This document shows, one piece after another, positions 27,185-35,924 of a DNA stretch of 52,228 bases. How positions within the stretch are numbered: position 1 is the stretch's first letter; every line of letters starts with the position of its first letter. The translations under genes and the position numbers were made by a program. The notes beneath the pieces are model-generated. The model saw only the letters and a program-made list of their open reading frames with translations. It ran no database searches and had not been told where the DNA came from. This stretch comes from JBKECY01 sp047975025 (GTDB lineage Bacteria; Bacillota; Clostridia; Lachnospirales; Lachnospiraceae), in assembly GCA_047975025.1 (NCBI GenBank), contig JBKECY010000055.1:1-52228 (forward strand), in the 5' to 3' direction.

Positions 27185-28549
27185 TTACTCTTCAGCTAAA
27201 GCCGCCTTAATCATAATGGCGCATTCTGTGCGCTTACGAAGCAGAACACAGCCGATGTCATACACTTCGTTAATACTTCCCTTGTACTTATATGCATTTG
27301 CCGCGCAACCGCCTCCGCAATAGAATCTTGCAAAGCAGTCCCGACAGGCAGGCTTAGTGTACACATTCGTATTACGAAATTCCTGCTGTATCTTCTCTGC
27401 CTTTAATCCGTCGAATACTGTGCCCATCTTGAATTCGTCCACTCCTACGAACTGATGACAGGGAAAAAGCTCCCCACTTGGCGACACCGCCAGATATTCC
27501 GTACCGGAACCACATCCTGACAGTCTTTTGTATACACACGGACCACCCGATAAGTCTAACATAAAGTGAAAAAAATTAAAAGCTTTTCCTTCTTTGTTGC
27601 GAGAAATTATTTCACGTGCCAAAGAATCATATTCTTCCAGGATTCTGGGGATATCTGCTTCCCGAATTGCGTAGGGCTCCGTTTCATCTGTCACCACCGG
27701 CTCCACAGAAATCTGCTCAAACCCCTGTTCTGCCAGATGCAGTACATCCTGTGCAAAGTCAAGATTATTCGCCGTAAAGGTCCCTCTGATGTAGTATTTT
27801 TCCTGCTTGCGGCTGTCAGCGAATTTCTGGAATTTAGGCAGAATCAAATCATAGCTTCCCGCACCTTTTCGAAATGGGCGCATCCTGTCATTCACTTCTT
27901 TACGTCCGTCGAGGCTCATGACCACATTTCCCATCTCTTTGTTGGCAAATTCAATGATCTCATCATTTAAGAGCACACCATTTGTCGTAAGAGTAAAGTG
28001 GAATTTTTTGGGATGAATCGTCTCCAGCCAGCGTCCATACTCAACAATCTCTACAACTGTTTTCCAATTCATCAGGGGCTCACCACCGAAGAAGTCGATC
28101 TCCAGATTTTGTCTGCTGCCCGAATTCTCTATCAAAAAGTCCAGCGCTTTTTTGCCAACCTCAGCGCTCATCAGCTCACGATGGCCATGGTATTCGCCCT
28201 CTTCGGCAAAGCAGTACTCACAAGCCAGATTACAGTCATGAGCAATATGGAGACACAGTGCTTTTACAACGATTTTTTGCTGTTGATGTATTTTTATGGC
28301 AAGCTCATAATCATCCGTTGTAAACAGTAGTTTTTCGTCAATCAGCTGCTGGCATTCTTCCAGTGCTTCTCTAATATCTTCAACGGGATACGTATCGCCG
28401 AGCTCCTGCTCAATTGCTTCTGACGGCTGGTCTTGCTCCAGCATTTCGATGACACGATATACCAGCTCATCCACCACATGGACTGCGCCACTTTGTATAT
28501 CCAGCACGATATAATATCCGTTATTTATAAATTGATGAATCCGTTTCAT
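27185..28549 (-). CDS. scfB: SCIFF radical SAM maturase (thioether-forming)
   Basis: Radical-SAM/SPASM enzyme that installs a thioether crosslink in the SCIFF peptide. The start ATG 28549 gives 454 residues and has AGAAAGGG upstream. An N-terminal peptide-recognition-like region covers about 1-90. The radical-SAM cysteines are Cys106, Cys110 and Cys113 in CNLACEYC. The C-terminal SPASM region is rich in cysteines (CHQF; CRDCFARFYCGGGC). The peptide gene lies directly upstream and secDF directly downstream, which is the conserved arrangement of this family. Confidence 0.95.
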   Translation of the reverse strand: MKRIHQFINNGYYIVLDIQSGAVHVVDELVYRVIEMLEQDQPSEAIEQELGDTYPVEDIREALEECQQLIDEKLLFTTDDYELAIKIHQQQKIVVKALCLHIAHDCNLACEYCFAEEGEYHGHRELMSAEVGKKALDFLIENSGSRQNLEIDFFGGEPLMNWKTVVEIVEYGRWLETIHPKKFHFTLTTNGVLLNDEIIEFANKEMGNVVMSLDGRKEVNDRMRPFRKGAGSYDLILPKFQKFADSRKQEKYYIRGTFTANNLDFAQDVLHLAEQGFEQISVEPVVTDETEPYAIREADIPRILEEYDSLAREIISRNKEGKAFNFFHFMLDLSGGPCVYKRLSGCGSGTEYLAVSPSGELFPCHQFVGVDEFKMGTVFDGLKAEKIQQEFRNTNVYTKPACRDCFARFYCGGGCAANAYKYKGSINEVYDIGCVLLRKRTECAIMIKAALAEE

Positions 28550-28620
28550 ACAAAAAAATCCCTTTCTACGCAAGAATAAGCAGCGGTTGTTATCCCACTG
28601 CTTGCTCCTTAGATGTATTA

Positions 28621-28764
28621 CTATTCAGCTTGTTTACACGATTGATTTCCTACCGTACAAGAGGTCTTGCAGGCTGACTGACAGGATGTCTGGCATTCAC
28701 CGCATCCACCCTTCTTCACTGTGCTTTGCAGCTTTTTCTCATTCAATGTCTTAATGTGCTTCAT
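28621..28764 (-). CDS. scfA: SCIFF ribosomal peptide precursor (six cysteines in forty-five)
   Basis: Short gene of 47 codons. The product begins MKHIKTLNEKKL and has six cysteines at positions 21, 24, 28, 32, 36 and 43, spaced as in the SCIFF family. A TAG stop and an AGGAG site before the ATG are visible. The N-terminal third is the leader recognised by the maturase. The end product and its role are not known for this family in general. It starts 27 bases after the surface-protein gene and ends 71 bases before scfB. Confidence 0.96.
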   Translation of the reverse strand: MKHIKTLNEKKLQSTVKKGGCGECQTSCQSACKTSCTVGNQSCKQAE

Positions 28765-28791
28765 GATCGCAACTCCTTTTTCGTCAATGCG

Positions 28792-30507
28792 CTATTGGCG
28801 CTTTCTTCTGAACACTATAAATAATATCACAACAATCACTACTATGGCAAGTACTCCCAGTACCAAAAACGGCAAAAAGCTCGTTGTATCTCCTGTCTTG
28901 ACTGCGGACCTCACAAAGGAAGCCGTATTCGAAGTTGTCTTACTTGTCGTTCCCGTTGTACTTCCGGTAGTAGTAGAAGACGTTGATGATGTCGATGCAA
29001 CCGCCGTATTGACCGTAATTCCAGAGTACATATTGGCCACGACCGTTGCCGCCACCAGCGGCTTGCTGCCTGCAATTGCAAACGGACTAAAGGAATTCGT
29101 TTCAAACGAAATCTGACCATTGGAAATTCTGGGCGCTATATGCTCTATTGTCCCGTCTTCCAGAATATGTTGTACGAAAACAACCTCGCCCTCGTCTGCC
29201 GGCATGGTGACCGTCACATATTTGCCTTCCGGCACCTGGTATTCTGTGTCGCTGATACTATCCCATAATTTAATCTCATAGGCGGCCAGCACAGAAACCG
29301 CATCGGTCGTCTGGAAAGCCGAATCATCAATATTCGTATCTACGTGCAGTACCACATACCACGGCAGAAAATCCGCACTTACGGTAATTCCCTCAGATGA
29401 TTTTCCTGCAAGCCCGACAGCATTTTGCGCTTCTGTAAGCCGTGCATAGATTTCACTGTCCACTGATTTTTTCTGTACGGCACTAAGCGCTTCGTAAGCC
29501 GCCGTCAGTTCGTAGACTAATTTTGTTTCATCAGCAATTATGCCTCGCCCTAACAGATCCATACGGCTTTCAAGAGAAGCTACCGCTGCCTCATCCGCAT
29601 CGGATAGTGCATCCTCCGTTGTCTTCGTGGTCTTATCTTTGACAGCCTCCGTTACTTCAGGTGTCTCCGTTACTTCCGGCGTCTCGGTAACTTTTGGTGT
29701 CTCAGTCACTTTTGATGTTTCGGTGACTTTTGGCGTTGCCGTCGTTTTTGGTGTCGTTTCAGACTTAGGTGTTGCCTCAGGGGTCTCCTGCGCCTCCGTA
29801 ACCTGCGGTGTATCCGCCACAGCAGCCGTTGGGTCCGGAGTCTGTGTACTCTGTGGTGTCTCTGTCGGTTCCGGCGCTTCGGTTGCTTCCGGTGTTGCCG
29901 TTACAGTCGGTGCAGCCGTCGGCGTGGCAGTGACCGCTTGTGTAGCTTCCGGAGTTTCTTCTGCCGCAAGGAATACACCTTCTAACTGTGCTAAAAAGGC
30001 CGCCTTATCCATTGCGTCAGGAACCTCTTTGCTTTCTATAAAGAAGCTGGTCTGGTCTTTTGCTGCGGCTGTCAATGCTTTTACCAACGCACTGACTTCT
30101 TTATCCGCCGCTTTCGCCTTGTGGTCTGTTGCTACCACAAGCACTGCTGCTTCATAACTTTCGCCCTGCTCCTCCGAAGGTGTGAACTTGACAACAGCCT
30201 CTGTCTGGTAGGTCGAAATCTTACTTGTTTTGTCGCTCCATGCATAGCTGCCTTCTTCGCTCTTAGGAAGCTTGACATCGGCCAAAGTAGCTGCGTCATC
30301 CGTAATCACCAGACCGACCCACTGTTTCTCCACAGTCTCCGGGTCTTGCACGCCGGCCGTTATCTTGGCCGATGTTTTTGAAGCCGCAGATACCGTCTGC
30401 ATCACCGGCAAACCGGATGCGGTGATCAAAAGTACTGCCGCCATACTGCAGGCAGCAAATTTCAACAGCTTATGTTCGCCTGTATATACAGTCGTATTCT
30501 TTCTCAT
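28792..30507 (-). CDS. Predicted cell-surface protein with Thr/Pro-rich repeat linker and C-terminal membrane anchor
   Basis: 571 residues, function unknown. A signal peptide is seen at about 1-42 (LLITASGLPVMQTVSA). A globular region of about 50-180 is followed by a low-complexity Thr/Pro/Glu linker at 184-300, including tandem six-residue repeats of the type PxVTET. Residues 370-480 form a beta-rich region ending SFSPFAIAG, a segment common in clostridial surface proteins. The tail has KTGD at 537-540, a hydrophobic helix at 544-566 and a basic RRKRQ end. This resembles a sorting signal, but Leu-Pro is missing before xTG, so it may simply stay in the membrane. The SCIFF peptide gene follows by 27 bases; whether that link is functional is unknown. 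Confidence 0.75.
   Translation of the reverse strand: MRKNTTVYTGEHKLLKFAACSMAAVLLITASGLPVMQTVSAASKTSAKITAGVQDPETVEKQWVGLVITDDAATLADVKLPKSEEGSYAWSDKTSKISTYQTEAVVKFTPSEEQGESYEAAVLVVATDHKAKAADKEVSALVKALTAAAKDQTSFFIESKEVPDAMDKAAFLAQLEGVFLAAEETPEATQAVTATPTAAPTVTATPEATEAPEPTETPQSTQTPDPTAAVADTPQVTEAQETPEATPKSETTPKTTATPKVTETSKVTETPKVTETPEVTETPEVTEAVKDKTTKTTEDALSDADEAAVASLESRMDLLGRGIIADETKLVYELTAAYEALSAVQKKSVDSEIYARLTEAQNAVGLAGKSSEGITVSADFLPWYVVLHVDTNIDDSAFQTTDAVSVLAAYEIKLWDSISDTEYQVPEGKYVTVTMPADEGEVVFVQHILEDGTIEHIAPRISNGQISFETNSFSPFAIAGSKPLVAATVVANMYSGITVNTAVASTSSTSSTTTGSTTGTTSKTTSNTASFVRSAVKTGDTTSFLPFLVLGVLAIVVIVVILFIVFRRKRQ
29648..29740 (-). repeat. 18-base tandem repeats encoding PxVTET units
   Basis: About five degenerate 18-base units within the surface-protein gene encode six-residue blocks of the form PKVTET or PEVTET. 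They form part of a flexible wall-spanning linker. Copy number could vary between strains by slippage. Confidence 0.75.
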
Positions 30508-30570
30508 ATCTCCACCTCTATTTTACTATTAATTTCCAGCATTTCCCCACTGCTAAAAAGTCGTAAAGCG

Positions 30571-30576
30571 ATTATA
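30571..30576 (-). promoter_or_regulatory. Extended -10 promoter for the surface protein / SCIFF operon
   Basis: The minus strand reads TGATATAAT, an extended -10 element, about 65 bases upstream of the surface-protein ATG. No good -35 box is visible. The spacer overlaps the terminator stem of the upstream gene. Confidence 0.5.
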
Positions 30577-30581
30577 TCATA

Positions 30582-30630
30582 AACGGCCGCCCAAATCTAC
30601 CTTTTTTTACGATTTTGGGGCGGCCATTCA
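30582..30630 (-). terminator. Terminator-like hairpin after the thiamine transporter operon
   Basis: An 8-pair GC stem (GGCCGCCC with GGGCGGCC) with weaker pairing inside lies 20 bases past the thiZ stop on the minus strand. The T-run after it is short, so efficiency is uncertain. Confidence 0.5.
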
Positions 30631-30649
30631 TATTTGCGTAATACTTTCG

Positions 30650-31402
30650 TTATATTTTTTCCTGTGTTTCCAAGCAGGACAGAATTTCTCTTTTGTACTC
30701 CAGGAAGCGCTCTGTTACATTGAATTCTTTGTCTCTGGGCTTCGGCTCCCGTATGATAAACTCATGCGTAATGCGGCCCGGGCGTCCGCTTAAAAGATAA
30801 ATTCTGTCAGAAAGCATAATTGCTTCATCAATATCATGCGTAATAAATAATGTAGAGAGTTTGATTTGTTCCATAATAGTGAGATACCATTGCTGTAACG
30901 CCCCTCTGGTGAGCGTATCCAAGGCACTGAACGGTTCATCCAGCAGGGCGATCTCTTTGGAGAACATATACGTCCTAAGGAGCGCCGCACGCTGGCGCAT
31001 ACCGCCGGACAACTGATTCGGGAACTGCTTTTGCGTTCCCTCCAGACCGAATTCTGCCAGATAGCCGGACACTTCTTTTCTCGCATCCTTTTTAGAACTC
31101 CCCTTTACCAAAAGAGGCAGCGCTATATTATCTTCTATTGTTTTAAACGGAAGCAGCAGATCTTTTTGAAGCATGTAACTAATATTCCCCGCCTGTCCGG
31201 TAATCTCCCTCTCATTCAAGAAGACATGTCCCGCATCCGGCTGCAGCAATCCGGAGATTACGTTGAACAAAGTCGTCTTACCGACGCCGCTTACTCCTAA
31301 CAGGCATACCAGTTCTCCCTGCGCAAGATGCAGTGAAACATCCTCAAGAAACATAGTCCCGTCAAATGACTTACTGATATTCTCTACTCTAAGCTCTGCC
31401 AT
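30650..31402 (-). CDS. thiZ: Thiamine-precursor ABC transporter ATPase ThiZ
   Basis: ATP-binding subunit of the NitT/TauT/ThiZ type, 250 residues. Walker A is GVSGVGKT at 36-43, the signature is LSGGMRQR, Walker B is LLDEPFSALD, and the switch His lies in FITHDIDEA. It is the last gene of the operon led by the TPP riboswitch. The specificity comes from that context and the ThiY-like binding protein; nitrate or sulfonate transport is unlikely. Confidence 0.88.
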   Translation of the reverse strand: MAELRVENISKSFDGTMFLEDVSLHLAQGELVCLLGVSGVGKTTLFNVISGLLQPDAGHVFLNEREITGQAGNISYMLQKDLLLPFKTIEDNIALPLLVKGSSKKDARKEVSGYLAEFGLEGTQKQFPNQLSGGMRQRAALLRTYMFSKEIALLDEPFSALDTLTRGALQQWYLTIMEQIKLSTLFITHDIDEAIMLSDRIYLLSGRPGRITHEFIIREPKPRDKEFNVTERFLEYKREILSCLETQEKI

Positions 31403-31425
31403 AGATCTCCTTCGCTCTGCCTGCT

Positions 31426-32451
31426 CTAAGAAGGCAGGTACTCATTTGTGTATCCTACATCCGTTCCAATTGGTTCGTCAATCAATCCGTTCTCGTCCAG
31501 CCAGCTGTAAAACGCATTCCATCTGGTCGGATCGATATAGCCCCACTGCTGTGCATCTGCCTGATATTGCTCTGAAATCCATTCCTGGCTTGCCAAAACA
31601 AGTTCTTCGTCCAGCCCCTCAGCCTCTTCACATAGGATCTCTGCTGCTTCCTGTGGATTTTCGATTGCATATTCATACCCTTTGCTTACTGCACGCAAAA
31701 ACGCTTTGGCTGTATCCGGATTCTCCTCAAGATAGTCATTTCCGGCAATGATGACCGGCGTATAATAATCGAATACCGGGTTAATGTCACTAAATGTAAT
31801 AAAATCCGTTGCCACACCCGCCTGCTCGGCAGCGATGCCGCCCCATGCATAAAACACCCATATGGCATCCGCCTGCTTGGTACGAAGCGCCGTTGGCTCA
31901 TCCGTAATATTATTTGGAATCAGATTCACTTTGCTGTAATCCCCGCCATCTGTTTCCACGATGTTTTTTATCATTGCCTGCTCCACGGGATTGTCCCAGG
32001 TCGCATAATTTTTTCCTTCCAGTCCCTTCGGCCGATCCATCCCCTCACCCTGTCTGGACATCAGACCAGATGTATTGTGCTGAAGTACCGCTGCCACAGC
32101 GGTAATCGGCAGCTTGGCATCGCCAATCAGTGCCGGTGCCATTGTATCCTGTGCATCAATTCCGAACTGCGCTTTGCCCGATGCCACTAATTGTGTGGCC
32201 CCCCCTTCGGGCGGCTGCACGATCTCAACATCCAGATTTTCATCCTCGAAGTGGCCCAGCGCCTGCGCCACGTAAAATCCGGTGTGATTTGTATTCGGCG
32301 TAAAATCAAGCACCATGGTAATTTTGTCGCTCGAAGCATCCTGTGTTGTTCCACCATCCTGACTGCTGTCGCTTCCCGACTGACTGCCGCATGCAGTAAC
32401 TGCTGTCAGCATGACAGCCGTAAGCAGTACCGCGAGTATTCTTTTTTTCAT
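31426..32451 (-). CDS. thiY: Thiamine-precursor ABC transporter substrate-binding lipoprotein (ThiY-like)
   Basis: 341 residues from ATG 32451, chosen because AGGAGG precedes it. The lipoprotein signal ends in LTAVTACGS with the lipid-modified Cys. The mature part is an NMT1/THI5-like binding protein (VLDFTPNTNHTGFYVAQALGHF). That family binds pyrimidine precursors of thiamine such as formylaminopyrimidine or HMP. The TPP riboswitch upstream supports this; the exact ligand is not determined by sequence. Confidence 0.88.
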   Translation of the reverse strand: MKKRILAVLLTAVMLTAVTACGSQSGSDSSQDGGTTQDASSDKITMVLDFTPNTNHTGFYVAQALGHFEDENLDVEIVQPPEGGATQLVASGKAQFGIDAQDTMAPALIGDAKLPITAVAAVLQHNTSGLMSRQGEGMDRPKGLEGKNYATWDNPVEQAMIKNIVETDGGDYSKVNLIPNNITDEPTALRTKQADAIWVFYAWGGIAAEQAGVATDFITFSDINPVFDYYTPVIIAGNDYLEENPDTAKAFLRAVSKGYEYAIENPQEAAEILCEEAEGLDEELVLASQEWISEQYQADAQQWGYIDPTRWNAFYSWLDENGLIDEPIGTDVGYTNEYLPS

Positions 32452-32479
32452 AATCCTATGCCTCCTGTATCCCGATTCG

Positions 32480-33259
32480 TTACATTGCTGAATTTTTTTC
32501 ATTATATTTATCCCATGGCATGCATTTTTTCTGCAGCACTTTGACTGCCGCCATAAGCAGCAGACTGATTGCGGAAATCAGAAAAATGACCGCAAACATT
32601 TTATCATAGGAATATGATTTTTTGACCCTTGTCATATACACGCCCAGTCCTGAAAATCCCCCAAGCCATTCTGCAATCACCGCTCCGACGACCGAATAGG
32701 TGACCGCGATTTTTAATCCGGCAAAAAACTGCTCTAAAGAATTCGGCAGTTTGACCATCGTAAAAATCTGCCGCTTAGAGGCCCCCATCGACTGCATCAG
32801 ATGAATCGTATCCTGATCCGTTCCGGCAAAGCCGCTGAGCATTCCTATGGTTACCGGGAAAAATGCGGTTATGACGATTAATATTACCTTGGGCAGCATA
32901 CCGTACCCCATCCACAATACCAGCAGAGGTGCAATTGCTACCGTTGGTACCGTCTGTGTCAATACCAGAAGTGGATACACCGTCTTGTTAATCAACGCCG
33001 ACGCATCCATCAGAACCGCGAACAGAACCCCTGTCGTAACTCCGAGTACCAGTCCAAAGAACGCTTCTGCCAAAGTTACCTGCGCATGCTCCATCAGCAC
33101 AAAAAAATCTTCTCCGAAAGCCTTAAGCACATCAAGCGGTGACGGCAGCAAGAACCTGGGAATAATTTCAAAGGAAGAGAGCGCCTGCCAGACAAGCAAC
33201 AGAAGTGCAATGGCAAGTACGCTTGGTATCTTACTGGTGATGCTTCGTGACCTTTTCAT
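32480..33259 (-). CDS. thiX: Thiamine-precursor ABC transporter permease ThiX
   Basis: Membrane permease of the binding-protein-dependent type, 259 residues from ATG 33259; a TTG codon just before it could also serve. Several hydrophobic helices are seen, with the coupling segment MGASKRQIFTMVKLPNSLEQFFAGLK typical of this family near residue 175. The gene overlaps the end of the thiamine-binding protein gene by about 29 bases. Confidence 0.88.
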   Translation of the reverse strand: MKRSRSITSKIPSVLAIALLLLVWQALSSFEIIPRFLLPSPLDVLKAFGEDFFVLMEHAQVTLAEAFFGLVLGVTTGVLFAVLMDASALINKTVYPLLVLTQTVPTVAIAPLLVLWMGYGMLPKVILIVITAFFPVTIGMLSGFAGTDQDTIHLMQSMGASKRQIFTMVKLPNSLEQFFAGLKIAVTYSVVGAVIAEWLGGFSGLGVYMTRVKKSYSYDKMFAVIFLISAISLLLMAAVKVLQKKCMPWDKYNEKNSAM

Positions 33260-33527
33260 CAATTGTCAGCACGTCTCCTTCCGGTTTGTAAGTTACCTTA
33301 ATATAGGCAGCTACACTTGGGGCTCCTGCTCTGATTGCAATATGCTGGCACTCTTTTACAATATCCATCAGTTCATCATACTCTCCCTCAATGGCAGTTT
33401 CAAAGGGTCCTACATAGCAGGTCAGGCCCGTACTTTTTATATAGGCGATTACCTCATCTACGATTCTGACCAGTTCCCGGTCCGTATCTGCCTGCGGCAG
33501 TGATTGTATTGCTACACTTGCATTCAT
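33231..33527 (-). CDS. MTH1187/YkoF-family thiamine-binding protein
   Basis: Small soluble protein of 98 residues from ATG 33527, with AGGAGAGAAAG upstream. It begins MNASVAIQSLPQ and holds the family segments VVDEVIAYIKSTGL and VGPFETAIEGEYDELMDIV. Related proteins bind thiamine or HMP. It is the first gene below the TPP riboswitch, overlaps thiX, and may act as a cytoplasmic ligand buffer or sensor; its exact role is unknown. Confidence 0.85.
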   Translation of the reverse strand: MNASVAIQSLPQADTDRELVRIVDEVIAYIKSTGLTCYVGPFETAIEGEYDELMDIVKECQHIAIRAGAPSVAAYIKVTYKPEGDVLTIDEKVTKHHQ

Positions 33528-33612
33528 CTTTCTTTCTCCTCTCCTCGCCTGATACGGCGTACTGCGGCGGCTCATGTAATCCGCCGGTTTCTATTGTCTC
33601 AGCAGCTTTTTT

Positions 33613-33649
33613 TGCATAAAAAAAGCCCTCATCAAACCTAATGAGAGCT
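33613..33649 (-). terminator. Leader terminator of the TPP riboswitch
   Basis: On the minus strand, a 9-pair stem (AGCTCTCAT with ATGAGGGCT, one wobble) is followed by seven T. It lies between the riboswitch aptamer and the first gene, the place expected for TPP-dependent termination. Confidence 0.85.
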
Positions 33650-33663
33650 GATACCCGTCGTAT

Positions 33664-33772
33664 CCTAAACAACCAAAAGTATGCTCCCTACGCTGGCATG
33701 ATCCAGATCAGGTAAAGGGTTATCAGCATATATAGCCAACTCTCAGCCAGGTCATCCCCGGCACCCCTGATG
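33664..33772 (-). promoter_or_regulatory. TPP riboswitch (THI element)
   Basis: The minus strand holds the conserved aptamer blocks in order: GGGGTGCC, GGCTGAGAG, ACCCTTTACCTGATCTGGAT and ATGCCAGCGTAGGGA. The spacing fits a standard aptamer. The downstream terminator implies that thiamine pyrophosphate shuts off the transporter operon. Confidence 0.96.
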
Positions 33773-33779
33773 TATTTTT

Positions 33780-33808
33780 AGTATAGTATCCCTGTGTAAA
33801 ATTGTCAA
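33780..33808 (-). promoter_or_regulatory. Promoter of the thiamine transporter operon
   Basis: TTGACA, a 17-base spacer and TATACT on the minus strand make a nearly perfect sigma-A promoter. Transcription would begin just upstream of the TPP aptamer. The -35 box lies 10 bases from the end of the LacI-type gene. Confidence 0.9.
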
Positions 33809-33817
33809 CCTGCTTTT

Positions 33818-34837
33818 TTAAGCAGTCTCCTTGTTACGATCTACGACCGAATCTCCTTCCACCAGGCGTACCTGCAGCAGACGGCGTTCCCGGGACATAG
33901 AATCGACATCCCCCTTGTCAATCGCTTCCATCAGTCTGTGTACACTTTCCGCCGCCTGCACTTCGCAGCAGACATCAATCGAGGTGATGGACGGAGTGCA
34001 CATTTTGCCGGTGGTATTTGCATCAAAACCAATTAGCCCCATATCTTCCGGTGTACGGATACCAAGCTGGTTCAAGGCTTTGACTGCCGTAACCGCAAGG
34101 TTGTCATTGGCACACACAAACGCTTCCGGAAGTTCTTCCATCCTCTGCAGTTTATCAGCCATTACCCGGAAATCATAGCGCAGTTCATTGTCAATATCAT
34201 GCATATGCAGTCTGGTATCTATCGGCATCCCAAACCGATACAGACTTCCCAGGTATCCCTGATACCGCTCCATAAATGCTGTGCTGTGCAGCGGGTCTCC
34301 CACAAAACCGATCTTACGATAGCCATGTTCGTGCAGATAAGCCACCGCCTGATACGCACCCTCCTGATTATCTTCAATAAACGTACATACTTCTGTCGTA
34401 TGATACCTTGCCCCAATCGACACCAGCGGCAGACCGCACGAGGCTGTCATCTTAACAACAGCCTCCTCCAAATCTCCTAATAGAATGATTCCGCTGACAA
34501 AATTCGCTTTCAGACTTTGGGTGATTTGCTGCGCAGACTGTATATTGGCACTGTGATATACCAGTATATTATAGCCATATTCCTTGACCTTTTCCAAAAT
34601 AAGCTGATAAAAGCTCATAAAAAAATAAGAATCCCGCAGCCTCTCCGCTTTGGACACCAGGCAAATGTTCCTGACCTCCGGCGTCACAGGTGCCGCCACA
34701 TACCCTAGTTCTTTCGCAGTTCGAAATATTTTTTCACGTGTTTCCTCTTTTATACCCGGCATTCCTCTGAGCGCCAGAGACACCGTATTGACCGACACTC
34801 CGACTATCTGAGCTATTGATTTCATCGTCACTTTCAT
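33818..34837 (-). CDS. LacI-family transcriptional regulator
   Basis: 339 residues. An N-terminal helix-turn-helix reads MKSIAQIVGVSVNTVSLALRG, followed by the hinge, then a periplasmic-binding-protein-like sensor domain. GAAGGAG precedes the ATG. It lies downstream of the Rbs-type transporter genes on the same strand, 103 bases after the permease stop, and most likely controls that operon. The ligand is unknown; a sugar or inositol fits the neighbours. Confidence 0.9.
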   Translation of the reverse strand: MKVTMKSIAQIVGVSVNTVSLALRGMPGIKEETREKIFRTAKELGYVAAPVTPEVRNICLVSKAERLRDSYFFMSFYQLILEKVKEYGYNILVYHSANIQSAQQITQSLKANFVSGIILLGDLEEAVVKMTASCGLPLVSIGARYHTTEVCTFIEDNQEGAYQAVAYLHEHGYRKIGFVGDPLHSTAFMERYQGYLGSLYRFGMPIDTRLHMHDIDNELRYDFRVMADKLQRMEELPEAFVCANDNLAVTAVKALNQLGIRTPEDMGLIGFDANTTGKMCTPSITSIDVCCEVQAAESVHRLMEAIDKGDVDSMSRERRLLQVRLVEGDSVVDRNKETA

Positions 34838-34940
34838 ATGAATAACTCTCCTTCTCTAATGTGAATTTTATTACATATGCTGTATTATTGTCAAGATATT
34901 CATATGGAATCAACAAAATGAACGTAACTGCAACGAAGCT

Positions 34941-35924
34941 TTAGGCGGCCAGGCGTCTTGCCTTCGCTTCCATTTGATTTCTCACCACGTCAATGGTAAC
35001 CGCCAGAATAATCACCGCACCAATCACAATATACTGGATATCATTTTTGGTACCGAATAAATTCAGACCGTTACGTATGGTCGCTATGAGGATTGCTCCC
35101 AGAAGAGTTCCCCAGATGGTTCCTTTCCCTCCTGTAAAAGAAGCACCTCCAATAATACATGCCGCTATGGCATCCGTATCATACGTCGTTCCGGCCGTTG
35201 CGTTCGCTGTTGTCACACGTCCCACCAGAAGAATCGCCGCTACACCACACATGAAGCCGGAAAGTGAATACACAAAAGTCAGCACGTTTTTTGATTTAAT
35301 ACCGGACAGCCGGGCCGCTTCAGGATTGCCTCCCACACAGTAAATCTGCCGTCCTAATGCCGTACTGTTCAGAAAAATATGGAAGATTGTAAAAATGATT
35401 ATGACCAAAATAAAGCTAATAGGGAAATCATATATCGTACTTGAGCCCAGAAACAGCGTGGAGTCCACACCTTTATTCATAAACCCAACCGGTGTGGAAT
35501 TGGTAATTAAAAGTGCCAGTCCTAACAGCACATTCTTCATCCCCAAGGTAGAAACAAATGGATGCGGCAGATTGAGGCGCGTCAGCAGGACACCATTTAA
35601 GAAGCCCATCAATGTACAAATCAACAGTGCCGACAGCATTAACAGCACAGGATTTTTAATTCCGGCATTTTGCACAAGCACTCCAATCAGACATGCCCCA
35701 AGTACCGTATTCGAGCCTACGGATAAATCAATTCCGGCCGTAATCAGCACTACCAGCATTCCGGAGGCAATCATACAATTAATACCTGCCTGCTTTAAAA
35801 TATTCATAAAATTACTTGCGCGCATGAATTTCCCAGGAAGCATTATAGACAGGACAATTCCCAGAACCAATAATGCAACCACCGGTGCAAGTTTCATTGC
35901 CATATTTTTTAGATTTTTCATCAT
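34941..35924 (-). CDS. Rbs-type sugar/inositol ABC transporter permease
   Basis: 327 residues of the RbsC/XylH/AraH family, with about eight to ten hydrophobic helices and the conserved ASFTGGKGTIWGTLLGA segment. Its ATG overlaps the stop of the ATPase gene by 4 bases (ATGA). The substrate is not set by the sequence; the divergent inositol-dehydrogenase-like gene suggests inositol or a related polyol. Confidence 0.9.
   Translation of the reverse strand: MMKNLKNMAMKLAPVVALLVLGIVLSIMLPGKFMRASNFMNILKQAGINCMIASGMLVVLITAGIDLSVGSNTVLGACLIGVLVQNAGIKNPVLLMLSALLICTLMGFLNGVLLTRLNLPHPFVSTLGMKNVLLGLALLITNSTPVGFMNKGVDSTLFLGSSTIYDFPISFILVIIIFTIFHIFLNSTALGRQIYCVGGNPEAARLSGIKSKNVLTFVYSLSGFMCGVAAILLVGRVTTANATAGTTYDTDAIAACIIGGASFTGGKGTIWGTLLGAILIATIRNGLNLFGTKNDIQYIVIGAVIILAVTIDVVRNQMEAKARRLAA

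Noticed and set aside
28792..30507. Long antisense reading frame opposite the surface protein (29540-30157)
   Set aside because: It is a shadow of the Thr/Pro/Glu-rich coding strand, with low-complexity Ser/Val composition and no ribosome-binding site.
34833..34910. Operator sites near the LacI-type gene (TTCATATGAA and ATTCATATGGAAT)
   Set aside because: One overlaps the start codon and the two do not match the palindromes at the transporter promoter; chance in AT-rich DNA is likely.
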